A stretch of DNA of 64,000 bases, taken from the NCBI GenBank assembly GCA_036383895.1, contig DASVNK010000068.1, forward strand, positions 32,128-96,127, read 5' to 3'. Under the pieces are notes generated by a model. That model worked only from the letters and a program-made list of their open reading frames with translations, had not been told where the DNA came from and did no database searches. Source of the DNA: DASVNK01 sp036383895 (GTDB lineage: Bacteria; Verrucomicrobiota; Verrucomicrobiia; Limisphaerales; SXQI01). Made by a program: the position numbers and the translations under genes. Shown here piece after piece: positions 54,180-63,642 of this stretch. Every line of letters starts with the position of its first letter. The first letter of the stretch is position 1.

Positions 54180-56114
54180 GTGAAGACCCCACTCAACATT
54201 CTGGTCGTCGAAGATTCCAAGGACGATGCCGAACTGCTTTTACGCGCAGTGAAACAGGCCGGCTACGAGGCATCCTATTCCCTGGTCCAGAACGCCAAGG
54301 CGATGAGCTCCGAACTCGGCCGCAAATCGTGGGACCTGGTCATTTCGGACTACGTCATTCCGGGTTTTGGCGGTCTCGCCGCGCTCAAGGTGCTTCAGGA
54401 ATCCGGCCTGGAAATTCCATTTATTATTGTTTCCGGTAAGATCGGCGAAGATGTCGCGGTCGAAGCGCTCCACTCCGGAGCAAATGATTACCTCCTGAAG
54501 GATCGCCTCACCAGGCTGGGTCCTGCGATCGACCGCGCTCTCAAGGAAGCCAGCCAGAAGCGGAAACGTTCCCAGGCCGAACAAGCCCTGCGCGAATCCG
54601 AAGAGCGTTATCGTCGCCTGGTTGAATCTTGCCCAGATGCGATGTTCATCACGAGCGACAACACCATCGTGTTCGCCAACCCAGCGGCCGTCTCGCTCCT
54701 GAACGCCGCTTCTCCAATTGATCTCGTCGGAAAGTCTATTCTCGAATTCACCGATGCGAATTTCCGCGATCTCGTCGAGGAACATCTTCGCCAGGCCCTC
54801 GAAGGACTCGATGGCCCGCTGCTCGAAGAAAAAATGCTCCGCACGGACGGCACCGCGGTGATGGTCGAAGCGATCGCTCGTCGGATTAACTACCACGGAG
54901 ACCCTGCGGTTCAGGTGCTTTGCCGTGATATTTCCACCCGGAAGCACTTCGAGGCACAATTGCTCAACTCCCAAAAAATGGAAGCCATCGCGCGCCTGGC
55001 GGGCGGCGTAGCGAACGACTTCAATAATTTGCTCACGGTAATCACCGGCTACAGCGGCCTCATCCGGAGCGGCCTTCAGCCCGAACACCCGCTCCAGAAA
55101 GATATCCAGCAGGTCATTCAGAGCACCGAACGCGCGATAGGTCTTACCAATCAGCTCCTAGCGCTCAGCCGCAAAGAAGTTGCCGCGCCGGAGGCGCTAA
55201 ATCTAAATGTCGTCCTGGATCAAATTCTCCCGCTCGTTCGCCGGCTGATGGGCGAGAACATCGAAACGGTGGCGAACATCCCGAACGTTTCCTGCCATAT
55301 CCGCGCCGATCGCGGCCAACTCGAAACGGTCATCATCAATCTCGCGGCGCACGCGCGCGACTCGATGCTTCACGGCGGTCAACTCACTCTTACCACCGAA
55401 AACCTGAAGCTCTCTCGTGCGCTTCACAATCAGGTCCATCTGCGCCCTGGCGAATACATCCTTCTCACCATTGCAGATACCGGTCTTGGTCTTACTGAGG
55501 AATATCAGGAACATCTATTCGAACCGTTCTTCGGCACCACTCAGCCCGGCAAAAACACGGGCCTCGGCCTTGCCACTGTTTACGCAATCGTGAAACAACA
55601 CGGCGGCCAGATCAGTTGCATCAGCGAAGTCGGCAAAGGCTCGGTCTTTAAAATTTATTTTCCGGCGCACAAGCCATCCCAACGCGAAACCGTCACTCCA
55701 CCCATTCGTACTGCCACCGGCGGTCGCCAGCCGGTCGTTCTTCTCGCGGAAGATGAAGAAGTGCTCCGCGAATTCGCCAATCTCATCCTGCGCAAACACG
55801 GCTTCCACGTCCTCACCGCGCGCGACGGCACCGAAGCGCTCCGCTTAGCGGATCAATTCGATGGCCAGGTCGATGTCCTCTTCACGGATGTCGTCATGCC
55901 CAAAATGAATGGTACCGAACTCTACAAACATTTCACGCAGAAGCATCCGAACACCCCGGTAATCTTCACCTCCGGATACCCGCGCAATATTCTAATTGAA
56001 TCCGGCCTCGAAGACCGCCCGGACTACGAGTTCCTTCAGAAGCCCTACACCACCCAAAATCTCATCGATAAAATCCGGGAAGTCATTTCTCTGCACCGCC
56101 CTAGCGGGTCCTAA
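54180..56114 (+). CDS. Hybrid REC-PAS-(pseudo)kinase-REC protein
   Basis: A 644-residue protein. Receiver 1 (about 1-120; VVEDSKDDAELL, VISDYVIPGFGG, GANDYLLKD), PAS (about 140-255), kinase core (about 260-500), receiver 2 (about 515-640; LLAEDEEVLREF, DVLFTDVVMPKMNGTE). The kinase core is like the 'GGVAHDFNNLL' group, but the phosphoacceptor position is Asn (N279 in GGVANDFNNLLTVI), and the N-box reads NLAAHARDSM, with H391 where Asn normally binds Mg2+. ATP-lid motifs (IADTGLGL, NTGLGLATVYAIVKQ) remain. GTG 54180 has TTAGG upstream; the longer frame to 54141 is less likely. Confidence 0.9.
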   Translation: MKTPLNILVVEDSKDDAELLLRAVKQAGYEASYSLVQNAKAMSSELGRKSWDLVISDYVIPGFGGLAALKVLQESGLEIPFIIVSGKIGEDVAVEALHSGANDYLLKDRLTRLGPAIDRALKEASQKRKRSQAEQALRESEERYRRLVESCPDAMFITSDNTIVFANPAAVSLLNAASPIDLVGKSILEFTDANFRDLVEEHLRQALEGLDGPLLEEKMLRTDGTAVMVEAIARRINYHGDPAVQVLCRDISTRKHFEAQLLNSQKMEAIARLAGGVANDFNNLLTVITGYSGLIRSGLQPEHPLQKDIQQVIQSTERAIGLTNQLLALSRKEVAAPEALNLNVVLDQILPLVRRLMGENIETVANIPNVSCHIRADRGQLETVIINLAAHARDSMLHGGQLTLTTENLKLSRALHNQVHLRPGEYILLTIADTGLGLTEEYQEHLFEPFFGTTQPGKNTGLGLATVYAIVKQHGGQISCISEVGKGSVFKIYFPAHKPSQRETVTPPIRTATGGRQPVVLLAEDEEVLREFANLILRKHGFHVLTARDGTEALRLADQFDGQVDVLFTDVVMPKMNGTELYKHFTQKHPNTPVIFTSGYPRNILIESGLEDRPDYEFLQKPYTTQNLIDKIREVISLHRPSGS

Positions 56115-56147
56115 ATGGGAGCCCTCTCGGATTCAATCGCAGGAAGC

Positions 56148-57074
56148 CTATTGCTCATGCAACCACACTCGGCTCGCCGCGCCAATCACACCCGCCGCTG
56201 TTCCCGTCTTCGCCGGGATGATCTTTACCGCTCTGTGCTCATCCCACCACACATGTTCGCGTGCCGCTTCAACAATCAGCCGGCGATATAATCCACGCCG
56301 CAATCCCAACCCACCTCCCACTACCACCAACTCCGGATCCAGCACATTAATCAGCCCACCAATCGCACTACCCAGGCACCGCGCACCCCGCCTCGCGACA
56401 ATCATCGCTTGATCGTTTCCGTGCTCAGCCCCCTCTAACACCTCTTCAGCGGTCTTGCTTTTTCCTCCCTGCTGATTATAACTCGCGACCAACCCCGGCC
56501 CGGATGCAATCGCCTCCAGGCTCGGCATTACGCGCCCGTCAACATCTGGAAAAGGTCCGCTCGCCATCGTTCCGCTCGCGCCGCGCGCACCTATAAAGGG
56601 ATTTCCGTCGATCACCAGGGAACAACTGATCCCGGTCCCTACGGTGACATACAAAAAATTCTTCGCCTCTTTCCCCGCGCCGAAGATCGCCTCCGCCAGC
56701 GCAGCCGCGCGCACATCAGCCTCAATTTTCACTGGACCGAATTTCCCGAGCGCGAATCGAATCTCGCTGGCTGGGCATGTGATACAATTCGCGCTCAACA
56801 ATTCCCCTTCAGCATCCACCAATTCGCAAATCCCAATACCAACTCCAAAAAACTTCCCGCGCTGTTCGCCCGCTTGCTCGATCACCTTTCCTACCATGCG
56901 CTCCAGATCGTGTAAAACCGGCTCCGCCCCGCGTTCCGGCTTTGTCGGGATGGCGCGGAACCCTCGAACCGCACCGTCCGGAAATCTCACCACACCCGCC
57001 GCAATCTTCGTCCCTCCTACATCAATTCCAACTGCCCAGCCGCTCTCCCCACTCCGTTGGCTCCCCTTGCTCAT
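56148..57074 (-). CDS. ROK-family sugar kinase or regulator
   Basis: A 308-residue ROK protein. ATP motif AVGIDVGGTKIAAG at the N-terminus, TVGTGISCSLVIDG, and GGLINVLDPELVVVGGGLG. No HTH precedes the kinase fold, so it is probably a sugar kinase (glucose, N-acetylglucosamine or N-acetylmannosamine). The typical ROK zinc signature CxCGxxGC is not evident. Its ATG overlaps the NagB-like stop by four bases; last gene of a five-gene operon. Confidence 0.88.
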   Translation of the reverse strand: MSKGSQRSGESGWAVGIDVGGTKIAAGVVRFPDGAVRGFRAIPTKPERGAEPVLHDLERMVGKVIEQAGEQRGKFFGVGIGICELVDAEGELLSANCITCPASEIRFALGKFGPVKIEADVRAAALAEAIFGAGKEAKNFLYVTVGTGISCSLVIDGNPFIGARGASGTMASGPFPDVDGRVMPSLEAIASGPGLVASYNQQGGKSKTAEEVLEGAEHGNDQAMIVARRGARCLGSAIGGLINVLDPELVVVGGGLGLRRGLYRRLIVEAAREHVWWDEHRAVKIIPAKTGTAAGVIGAASRVWLHEQ

Positions 57075-57787
57075 TGCTTATGACTTAACTTCGCCGCCGC
57101 ACTCTGATCTAGAAAGACGTGCACTTCGGGGAGTCGTTGCAGAAACGACGCCGGACAGTGCGCTCCCCGCGGACCTTTTACCATCGCATACACCGCTTCC
57201 GTTTTGTGCGGGCCATAAGCCATGATTAAAATCCTTTTCGCCGCTAAAATCGTCTTCAAGCCAATCGTCACGCCTTTATTCGGCGCATACTTTCCATCAA
57301 ACCATTTTCGATTTGCCTCGACCGAAATCTTTTCGAGATCCAAAACACGCGCGCCCGAATCCTCGGCGCTCCCCGGCTCATTAAATCCCAAATGTCCATT
57401 CTGCCCCAACCCCAGCACCAACACATCCAACCCACCGGCCACCTCAATCTTCCTCTCGTGCGCCAACACACTTTCCAAAGCGTCGTGCGCTTCCGAACTG
57501 ATCGTGTGAAACTGCCGCGCCGGAATTCCCCACGCCGCCTGCACGCTTCGCCTCAAAAGGTTGGCACAATTCCGCGGTTCATTTTTTGGCACGCCAACAT
57601 ACTCATCCAGGATAAAAACATTGAGATGCCCCATGGCCAACCTCTTCTCCGCGATCAATCGATACAACTCCAATGGCGTATTCCCCGCAGCCGGCATAAA
57701 GTTCTTCGCACTGCTCAACCATCCGGCCAACAACTCCGCCGCGGCCCTGTTCGCCTCCTCGGCGCTCTGGTGAACAGATATCTTCAC
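57071..57787 (-). CDS. nagB: Glucosamine-6-phosphate deaminase-like protein (NagB family)
   Basis: A 238-residue isomerase/deaminase. GNTPLELYRLI near the N-terminus, LDEYVGV (catalytic Asp region), GLGQNGHLGFNEPGS (the family's G-x-DGHIAFNEPGS) and VTIGLKTILAAKRILIMAYG. It converts glucosamine-6-phosphate to fructose-6-phosphate plus ammonia, or acts on a related 6-phosphosugar. The Asn in QNGH replaces the usual Asp. Neighbours (ROK, Gfo/Idh) support amino-sugar use. It starts 10 bases after the methyltransferase stop. Confidence 0.88.
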   Translation of the reverse strand: MKISVHQSAEEANRAAAELLAGWLSSAKNFMPAAGNTPLELYRLIAEKRLAMGHLNVFILDEYVGVPKNEPRNCANLLRRSVQAAWGIPARQFHTISSEAHDALESVLAHERKIEVAGGLDVLVLGLGQNGHLGFNEPGSAEDSGARVLDLEKISVEANRKWFDGKYAPNKGVTIGLKTILAAKRILIMAYGPHKTEAVYAMVKGPRGAHCPASFLQRLPEVHVFLDQSAAAKLSHKQ

Positions 57788-57797
57788 AGCCGCTAAC

Positions 57798-58736
57798 TCA
57801 CCTGCCTAAACCGCGGTTGATCGCCTTAATATATGCGGCATTACACCCGCAACATCCACCGGCGTAGCCAATCCCCTCCTCCTTCGCGCGCTTCCCAAAT
57901 TCCTCGAAGTCTTTCCGCGACACCTGGATCGTTTCCAACTCATCCGGAAACGCCTTCATGCGGGTGAACGAATGACATTCCTCCGTCGTCCGGAACGCCG
58001 CAGGCTGCGCCGCTATTGGCACCTTCGCGGCCGCGCGCATTTCGCGCAGCAAAGGAAGCATTCGTCCTGGTTCCTGCTCGCAATTTGCGCCGACCGCCAC
58101 CGCGCCTAAATCTGCCATTACGCGAGCGCATTCCGCTGGCGTGTGGCCATCCGTGCATTGCGTGATCCGCGGACGAAAACTCATCGTTGCCACCGCCGGC
58201 AACTTCGCTTCGGCGGCGCACTCCAGCGCCACTTTCATTTCAGACAAATGAAAAAAGGTCTCCAAAATCAGAAAATCCACACCCGCATCCTTCAGCAACC
58301 GAATCTGTTCCGCGATATGATCGCGCGCCTTGCCCAGCGATTCCGCTCCCTCGCGCTCAATCAACTGCGTCCGGGAAACACTCCCCGCCACCAACGCGTT
58401 TCCGCCCGCAACTTCACGCGCCAACTTCACCGCCGCCGCGTTGATCTTTTCCACGTCCGCTCCGTAACCCGCGCGGTTTAATTTCTCTCGCGTCCCAAAA
58501 AATGTGAGCGCCTGCAAGACCTGCGCTCCAGCGTTTATAAATTCACGATGCAACTCCCGCAATGCATCCGGGTTCTCAATCGCCACCTCCGGCGTGAATT
58601 GACCACTCCCCCGCCCCGTCCCCACTTTCTCGCGTCCCGACCCACTATCCACGTAGCCCCGTCGCTCCAATTCAATCAGGTAACCGCCGTCACCCAGTAC
58701 GACGCCATCCGCCATCAACTCAGTTAGTTTCTTCAT
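57798..58736 (-). CDS. Homocysteine S-methyltransferase-family protein
   Basis: A 312-residue TIM-barrel enzyme of PF02574. The zinc Cys ligands are GANCEQEP and GGCCGC; GDGGYLIELERRGYVDSG and GAQVLQALTFFGTREKL are typical of BHMT-like members. It likely transfers a methyl group to homocysteine or a similar thiol, though its place in a sugar operon is puzzling. ATG 58736 begins 17 bases before the end of EamA. The longer frame (to 58790) is rejected. Confidence 0.88.
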   Translation of the reverse strand: MKKLTELMADGVVLGDGGYLIELERRGYVDSGSGREKVGTGRGSGQFTPEVAIENPDALRELHREFINAGAQVLQALTFFGTREKLNRAGYGADVEKINAAAVKLAREVAGGNALVAGSVSRTQLIEREGAESLGKARDHIAEQIRLLKDAGVDFLILETFFHLSEMKVALECAAEAKLPAVATMSFRPRITQCTDGHTPAECARVMADLGAVAVGANCEQEPGRMLPLLREMRAAAKVPIAAQPAAFRTTEECHSFTRMKAFPDELETIQVSRKDFEEFGKRAKEEGIGYAGGCCGCNAAYIKAINRGLGR

Positions 58737-59631
58737 TCGTCTTCTTTCCTTCGAACGCAAGCGCCACCACCGCCACCAGAGCGAGCGCAATCGCGATCCA
58801 TTCCTTCGCGGTCACCCGCTCGCCCAAAAATAATATCGCAACAGGAATGCTCACCACCGGATACAACCCCGCCAGCGGCGCGATGATCGACGCTTTCCCA
58901 TCTCGCGCAAACGCAAAAAGAATCGCCAGGTTTCCGAGGCCAAATAGAGAACCCAACGCCATCACCAAGGCCCACGTCCGCCCGCTCGGCATGACGCGCA
59001 ATGGCTCCCACGCGAGTAACGCTACAGAAACGGGGATGAAGGCCAGCAAAAACCAGAACGTTGAGGCCTCGCCGCTTACACAGTTCGTCGAAATCTTCTG
59101 CAATAATCCGCCTACACCCCACAAAACGACCGGCACCAGCGCATACGCCAGCCATCCGGTCAAAACTCCCTCCGCGCTTGCGATGTTAAAGATCGCGATG
59201 CTCACCAATGAAAGAGCGATTCCTATCATCTGCACTAAGTTGAACTTCTCCCGCAGGATTAGAATTGCGAGCAGCACCGTTACGAGTGGATATAGCGCAG
59301 TAACGGAAACCACCGTGGCGGCCTTTCCGCCAATCTTCAGCGCGTGATAATACGCTACGTTACCGACGCACACAGCGAGTCCAGCGGCAATTGCGGGCAC
59401 TCTACCTTTTCTCAACTTTTCCTTTGCCTCCGAATGCCGCCGTTCTGGCTTGGAATATCGTTCAAGAAACCAAAGCACCGGTAGAATCCCCAGAGTAGAA
59501 ACCGCCTGGCTTTGCCCTGCGCTCAACGCATCTCCAATCAACTTCGATGTAATCGCCCACAATCCCCAGCAAACCACCGCGAGCACCGCCCACAAAAACC
59601 ATTGCGGAATTCTGCCCGCCCGCGCGCTCAC
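58720..59631 (-). CDS. EamA/DMT-family transporter
   Basis: A 303-residue membrane protein with about ten helices and two EamA repeats (LWAVLAVVCWGLWAIT; LAYALVPVVLWGVGGLL; PLAGLYPVVSIPVAILFLGERVTAKEW). GTG start at 59631 overlaps the Gfo/Idh stop (GTGA). Substrate unknown; in this operon a sugar or metabolite permease is possible. Confidence 0.92.
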   Translation of the reverse strand: MSARAGRIPQWFLWAVLAVVCWGLWAITSKLIGDALSAGQSQAVSTLGILPVLWFLERYSKPERRHSEAKEKLRKGRVPAIAAGLAVCVGNVAYYHALKIGGKAATVVSVTALYPLVTVLLAILILREKFNLVQMIGIALSLVSIAIFNIASAEGVLTGWLAYALVPVVLWGVGGLLQKISTNCVSGEASTFWFLLAFIPVSVALLAWEPLRVMPSGRTWALVMALGSLFGLGNLAILFAFARDGKASIIAPLAGLYPVVSIPVAILFLGERVTAKEWIAIALALVAVVALAFEGKKTNEETN

Positions 59632-60743
59632 GACACATGCTCCCGGGTGCGATCGTGCATTAAGTGCGCTGCTTCTCCCTCTCGCACCTCAAACCGCGGC
59701 AACTCGAATCGGCTCGTCACTTCAATCCTCCGCCCCTCCTTCGCCGACCGTTGCGCTGCCAGCATCACCTCCAACACATGCCGCGCGTGCGCCAGCGTCA
59801 CGACCGGCTCACGTCCGCTCCTCACGCAATCCACCAGATGTGCCAACCCATCGGTCCACGACCAATCCGGATGCGTCTCCTTGTAAACTTGCCACGCGCC
59901 GATCTCGTTCTTCCAAAGCTCATACCCGTCCGGATCCCAATCATCCCCCAGCATCTGGATCGTCCCGGTCGTCCCATACACTTCCAGCGCCGGGGTCCGA
60001 TACTGCTGCATCGTAAATCCACTCGTCACCACCCCGAAGGCACCCTCGCCGAAATCCAGCAACACCTGCGCATTGTCCTCCGCCTCCACCCGAATTTTTT
60101 TCCCGTTAATGGTGCGCTCCGGAATCGCCACCCCTGCCATGGCCATCACGCTGCGCACTTGCCCGAGCAACCCCGTCATGCTCGTGATACAATACACGCC
60201 CAAATCAAACAAACATCCGCCGCCCGGCTTGTAAAACCATTCACTCCACCAGGACCCAGACCACCCGTATCGCGCCCGCGCAGAACACGCCTTCCCAACC
60301 TCCCCCGCCTGAATCCGCCGCGCCATCGTCTGAAACGTCGGACTTAAAATCGTAAACGGCGCACAAACTATTCTCGCCGAGCTCTTCTCCGCCGCGCGGA
60401 TCACCGCGTCCGCCTCATCCAACGAAGTTCCCAATGGCTTCTCCATCACCACATGCTTCCCGGCGTCCAACGCCGTCGCCGCCAAACGCGCATGCTCCTT
60501 CATCGACGTCAGAATCAGCACCAGATCCACATCCCTTGACTCAATCACCTCCCGCGCTTCGGACGTAAACCGCGCCCCACCCAACATCTTCTCTGCATCG
60601 CCGCGCTGCCCATCTCGCCCGCAAGCCAGCGTTACCTCCGCCAAACCCGCCGCACGCAACTTCTCAATACTCGCGCGATAAGCACTCAGCACGTTCCCGC
60701 AACCAATCACCCCGATTCGAATTTTTTCCCCGCCAGAATTCAT
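59628..60743 (-). CDS. Gfo/Idh/MocA-family oxidoreductase
   Basis: A 371-residue NAD(P)-dependent oxidoreductase. IRIGVIGCGNVLSAYRASI at the N-terminus, then KHVVMEKPLGTSLDEADA (the EKP motif), and YKPGGGCLFDLGVYCITSMTGL. It opens a five-gene minus-strand operon. The substrate is probably a sugar or sugar derivative (e.g. inositol-like); the exact reaction is not seen. Confidence 0.93.
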   Translation of the reverse strand: MNSGGEKIRIGVIGCGNVLSAYRASIEKLRAAGLAEVTLACGRDGQRGDAEKMLGGARFTSEAREVIESRDVDLVLILTSMKEHARLAATALDAGKHVVMEKPLGTSLDEADAVIRAAEKSSARIVCAPFTILSPTFQTMARRIQAGEVGKACSARARYGWSGSWWSEWFYKPGGGCLFDLGVYCITSMTGLLGQVRSVMAMAGVAIPERTINGKKIRVEAEDNAQVLLDFGEGAFGVVTSGFTMQQYRTPALEVYGTTGTIQMLGDDWDPDGYELWKNEIGAWQVYKETHPDWSWTDGLAHLVDCVRSGREPVVTLAHARHVLEVMLAAQRSAKEGRRIEVTSRFELPRFEVREGEAAHLMHDRTREHVS

Positions 60744-60905
60744 GGAGTCAGCGCGCGCATCTCAAAAAGTGGATCGCCGCGATCAAACCCGTTTCCATTC
60801 CCAAACGCAACGCCCACGTGGCGGTGCTGCTGCCGACCTTTGCAAGTTTTTTAATTCACTCCAACCACTAGGCAACTGCGCCCCGCTTCTTTATTTTGAG
60901 CGGTC

Positions 60906-61592
60906 ATGATTATTGCTCCGTCGCTGCTGGCGGCGAATTTCAGCAAAATCGGTTTGGAGGTGATGCGCGTGCAGTTGGCTAAAGCCGAGTGGCTGCATTT
61001 GGACATCATGGACGGCCACTTCGTCCCGAACATCTCGTTCGGTCCTGAAGTCGTGCGCGTCTGCCGCGAATATTCGCGCATCTTTTTCGATGTCCATCTC
61101 ATGTGCTCGCGCCCGGAAATTTTGCTCGAACCCTTCGCCAAAGCCGGCGCAGACAATATCACCATCCACGTGGAATTGGGCGATAAAGTCGATTCCTTGA
61201 TCTGGAAGATTCGTTCTCTCGGCAAACAAGTAGGGCTCGCGATCAACCCTCCGACCAACATCAGCGCCGTCGAACCATACCTCTCCAAGATCGACCTGCT
61301 TCTCATTATGACCGTCAATCCCGGCTTCGGTGGCCAACCATTCATCGAGGAAGCGATCCCGAAGGTTCAACAGGCATTCACCTGGCGTGCGGAGAAAGAT
61401 TTGAAATACCGCATCGAAGTTGACGGCGGCATCAACTTCGAGAAAGCAGCGGAATGCGCGCGTGCCGGCGCGGACACCTTCGTGAGCGGCACCGGTCTCT
61501 TCGGCAAGCGGAACCTCAAAGCCGCCGTAGCAAAAATGCGCGACATCGTGCAGGCGAACGCGCGCAAACTGCCCACTTTCACTTTACAATGA
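60906..61592 (+). CDS. rpe: Ribulose-phosphate 3-epimerase
   Basis: A 228-residue TIM-barrel epimerase of the pentose phosphate pathway (Ru5P to Xu5P). Signatures: APSLLAANF, LHLDIMDGHFVPNISFGP, FDVHLM, VNPGFGGQPFI, IEVDGGINFEKA. Starts at ATG 60906. Its stop overlaps the next start (ATGA), coupling it to the phosphohexomutase. Divergent from the Gfo/Idh operon. Confidence 0.96.
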   Translation: MIIAPSLLAANFSKIGLEVMRVQLAKAEWLHLDIMDGHFVPNISFGPEVVRVCREYSRIFFDVHLMCSRPEILLEPFAKAGADNITIHVELGDKVDSLIWKIRSLGKQVGLAINPPTNISAVEPYLSKIDLLLIMTVNPGFGGQPFIEEAIPKVQQAFTWRAEKDLKYRIEVDGGINFEKAAECARAGADTFVSGTGLFGKRNLKAAVAKMRDIVQANARKLPTFTLQ

Positions 61593-63007
61593 GCGCTATC
61601 AAATTTGGCACAGACGGTTGGCGCGCGGTGATCGCGGAGGACTTCACCTTCGCTAACGTCGACCGCGTCGCCCAGGCAACAGCGGATTATTGGAAAACAA
61701 ATCCGGTCGCAGGTACCGTCGCAAAAGCAATCGTTGGCTACGACCGCCGCTTTCTCTCGAATGAATTCGCCCGCCGAACGGCCGAAGTTCTCGCCGGCAA
61801 CGGCTTCGAAGTGATCATCTCGAACGAACCGACGCCCACCCCCGCGGTTTCCTGGATGGTTAAACGGGAAAAGGCCATTGGCGGCGTGATGATCACCGCG
61901 AGCCACAATCCTCCGTCTTTCAACGGATTTAAACTGAAAGCGCATTACGGCGGTTCAGCCGAACCAGCAATCTGTCAGGGCGTAGAATCGCTCCTCGGAA
62001 AAATGCCCGTGCGCACGATGGATTGGACGACTGCCCTCAAGGAAAAGAAGATCATCGAAAAGAATCTGCGCGCGCCTTACTACCAGGCGATCAAACGCCT
62101 GGTCGATTTTCCGCTCATTTCCAAATCGAAACTGAAGTTCGCCCATGAAGCACTCTTCGGGGTCGGCGCTGGATGCTTCGATGAATTGCTTGCAGGCACC
62201 AGTTGCAAAGTTACGACGCTGAACGCCGCGCACGATCCGAACTTCGGCGGGATCAATCCCGAACCAATCGCAAAGAACTACGTCCGCAGCGCAGCATACC
62301 TGAAGAAACATCCGCACGATCTTTGTATCGTCACGGACGGCGACGCCGATCGTGTCGGCGGAATGGATGGACGGGGTAACGCACTTACCACACATCATCT
62401 CATTTGCCTGCTGCTCGAGCACTTCATCCGCAATCGCAAAGGAAAGGGGCGCGTCGTCAAAGCGCTCACCACCACCTCTATGGTCGATAAGATCTGCCAG
62501 CGCTACGGTCTGGAACTCGTCGAAACCGGCGTCGGCTTCAAATATATTTGCGCCGAGATGATCAAAGGCGGCGTGCTGCTCGGTTTCGAGGAAAGTGGCG
62601 GCATTGGTTATCCGGGCCATGTTCCAGAACGCGATGGGATTCTCTCCGGCCTCATGATGCTCGAGATGCTCGCGACGGAGCGCACTTCACTCGACAAACT
62701 GCTGCGCCGACTGGAGAAAGATTACGGCCCACATTTCTATGACCGTATCGATGCGCATTTTCCACTCGAGAAGCGCGGGTCCTTGATGAATTTCTGCAAA
62801 AACAATCCACCCGCGAAGCTGATCAAATCTCCGGTTAAAGACGTAAAAAGCTACGACGGCGTGAAATTTATTTCGGAGGATGGCTCCTGGTTAATGCTCC
62901 GTGGGTCCGGCACCGAACCGATCCTGCGCATTTACACCGAAGCGAAATCACCACGCGACGCCAAGAAATTGCTGGAAGCCGGTGTGGAACTTACGAAACG
63001 CGTTTAA
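61589..63007 (+). CDS. Phosphoglucomutase/phosphomannomutase family
   Basis: A 472-residue phosphohexomutase. FGTDGWRAVIAEDFT, the phosphoserine loop MITASHNPPSFNG (S105), the metal loop DGDADR (D250-D254), the sugar loop FEESGGIGY and the phosphate-binding MLRGSGTEP. Substrate could be glucose- or mannose-phosphate. ATG 61589 overlaps the rpe stop; the upstream frame in rpe is noise. Its stop overlaps the start of the TPR gene. Confidence 0.94.
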   Translation: MSAIKFGTDGWRAVIAEDFTFANVDRVAQATADYWKTNPVAGTVAKAIVGYDRRFLSNEFARRTAEVLAGNGFEVIISNEPTPTPAVSWMVKREKAIGGVMITASHNPPSFNGFKLKAHYGGSAEPAICQGVESLLGKMPVRTMDWTTALKEKKIIEKNLRAPYYQAIKRLVDFPLISKSKLKFAHEALFGVGAGCFDELLAGTSCKVTTLNAAHDPNFGGINPEPIAKNYVRSAAYLKKHPHDLCIVTDGDADRVGGMDGRGNALTTHHLICLLLEHFIRNRKGKGRVVKALTTTSMVDKICQRYGLELVETGVGFKYICAEMIKGGVLLGFEESGGIGYPGHVPERDGILSGLMMLEMLATERTSLDKLLRRLEKDYGPHFYDRIDAHFPLEKRGSLMNFCKNNPPAKLIKSPVKDVKSYDGVKFISEDGSWLMLRGSGTEPILRIYTEAKSPRDAKKLLEAGVELTKRV

Positions 63008-63642
63008 TGCGATACTGCGCGCTCATTCTGGTGGTGCTCCTTGCAGCGACGTTCGCCGCCGAGCCGGAGCAATTCAACGCGCGTGAGTTGGTCCGCCGCG
63101 GGTCGGAAGAACTGGTGGCGGGGAAAATAAACGAAGCGATTCGTTCGTTCGAAGAAGCGATCAAGCTGCAGCCCGCCGCGAAAGCGCATCTCTGGCAACT
63201 CGGGATCGCCTACTACTATGCCGAACGCTTCGAAGATGGGCGCAAACTTTTCGAGCTTCATCAAACAGTCAATGAGCACGACGTCGAAAATGCCGTCTGG
63301 CATTTCATCTGCACAGCTCGTGCGAAGAATCTAGAGGCTGCACAAAAAGCCTTAATTCCAATTAGCGGCGACGCACGGGTTCCAATGAAAGAGGTTCACG
63401 CTCTCTTCGCTGGCACGGGAACAGAGCAACAGGTCATCGAGGCTGCTTCGAAATTGGAAGATGCGGCAAATCGACAAAATGCGCTTTGTTACGCGCATTT
63501 GTATCTGGCCCTTCACGCAGAGGCCAATGGCAAGAAGGAGGCAGCGGCGGAACACATCAAGAAAGCTGCTGAAGATTACCGGCAGGACCACTACATGGGC
63601 CAGATCGCCCGTCTCCACGCCAAACTGCGCTCGCAAAAATAG
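63007..63642 (+). CDS. Secreted TPR protein
   Basis: A 211-residue exported protein: signal peptide MRYCALILVVLLAATFAA, then helical repeats with TPR-like spacing (GKINEAIRSFEEAIKLQPAAKAHLWQLGIAYYYAERFEDG; ALCYAHLYLALHAEANGKKEAAAEHIKKAAED). Start ATG 63007 overlaps the upstream stop (TAATG). Function unknown; likely a periplasmic scaffold. Confidence 0.85.
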   Translation: MRYCALILVVLLAATFAAEPEQFNARELVRRGSEELVAGKINEAIRSFEEAIKLQPAAKAHLWQLGIAYYYAERFEDGRKLFELHQTVNEHDVENAVWHFICTARAKNLEAAQKALIPISGDARVPMKEVHALFAGTGTEQQVIEAASKLEDAANRQNALCYAHLYLALHAEANGKKEAAAEHIKKAAEDYRQDHYMGQIARLHAKLRSQK

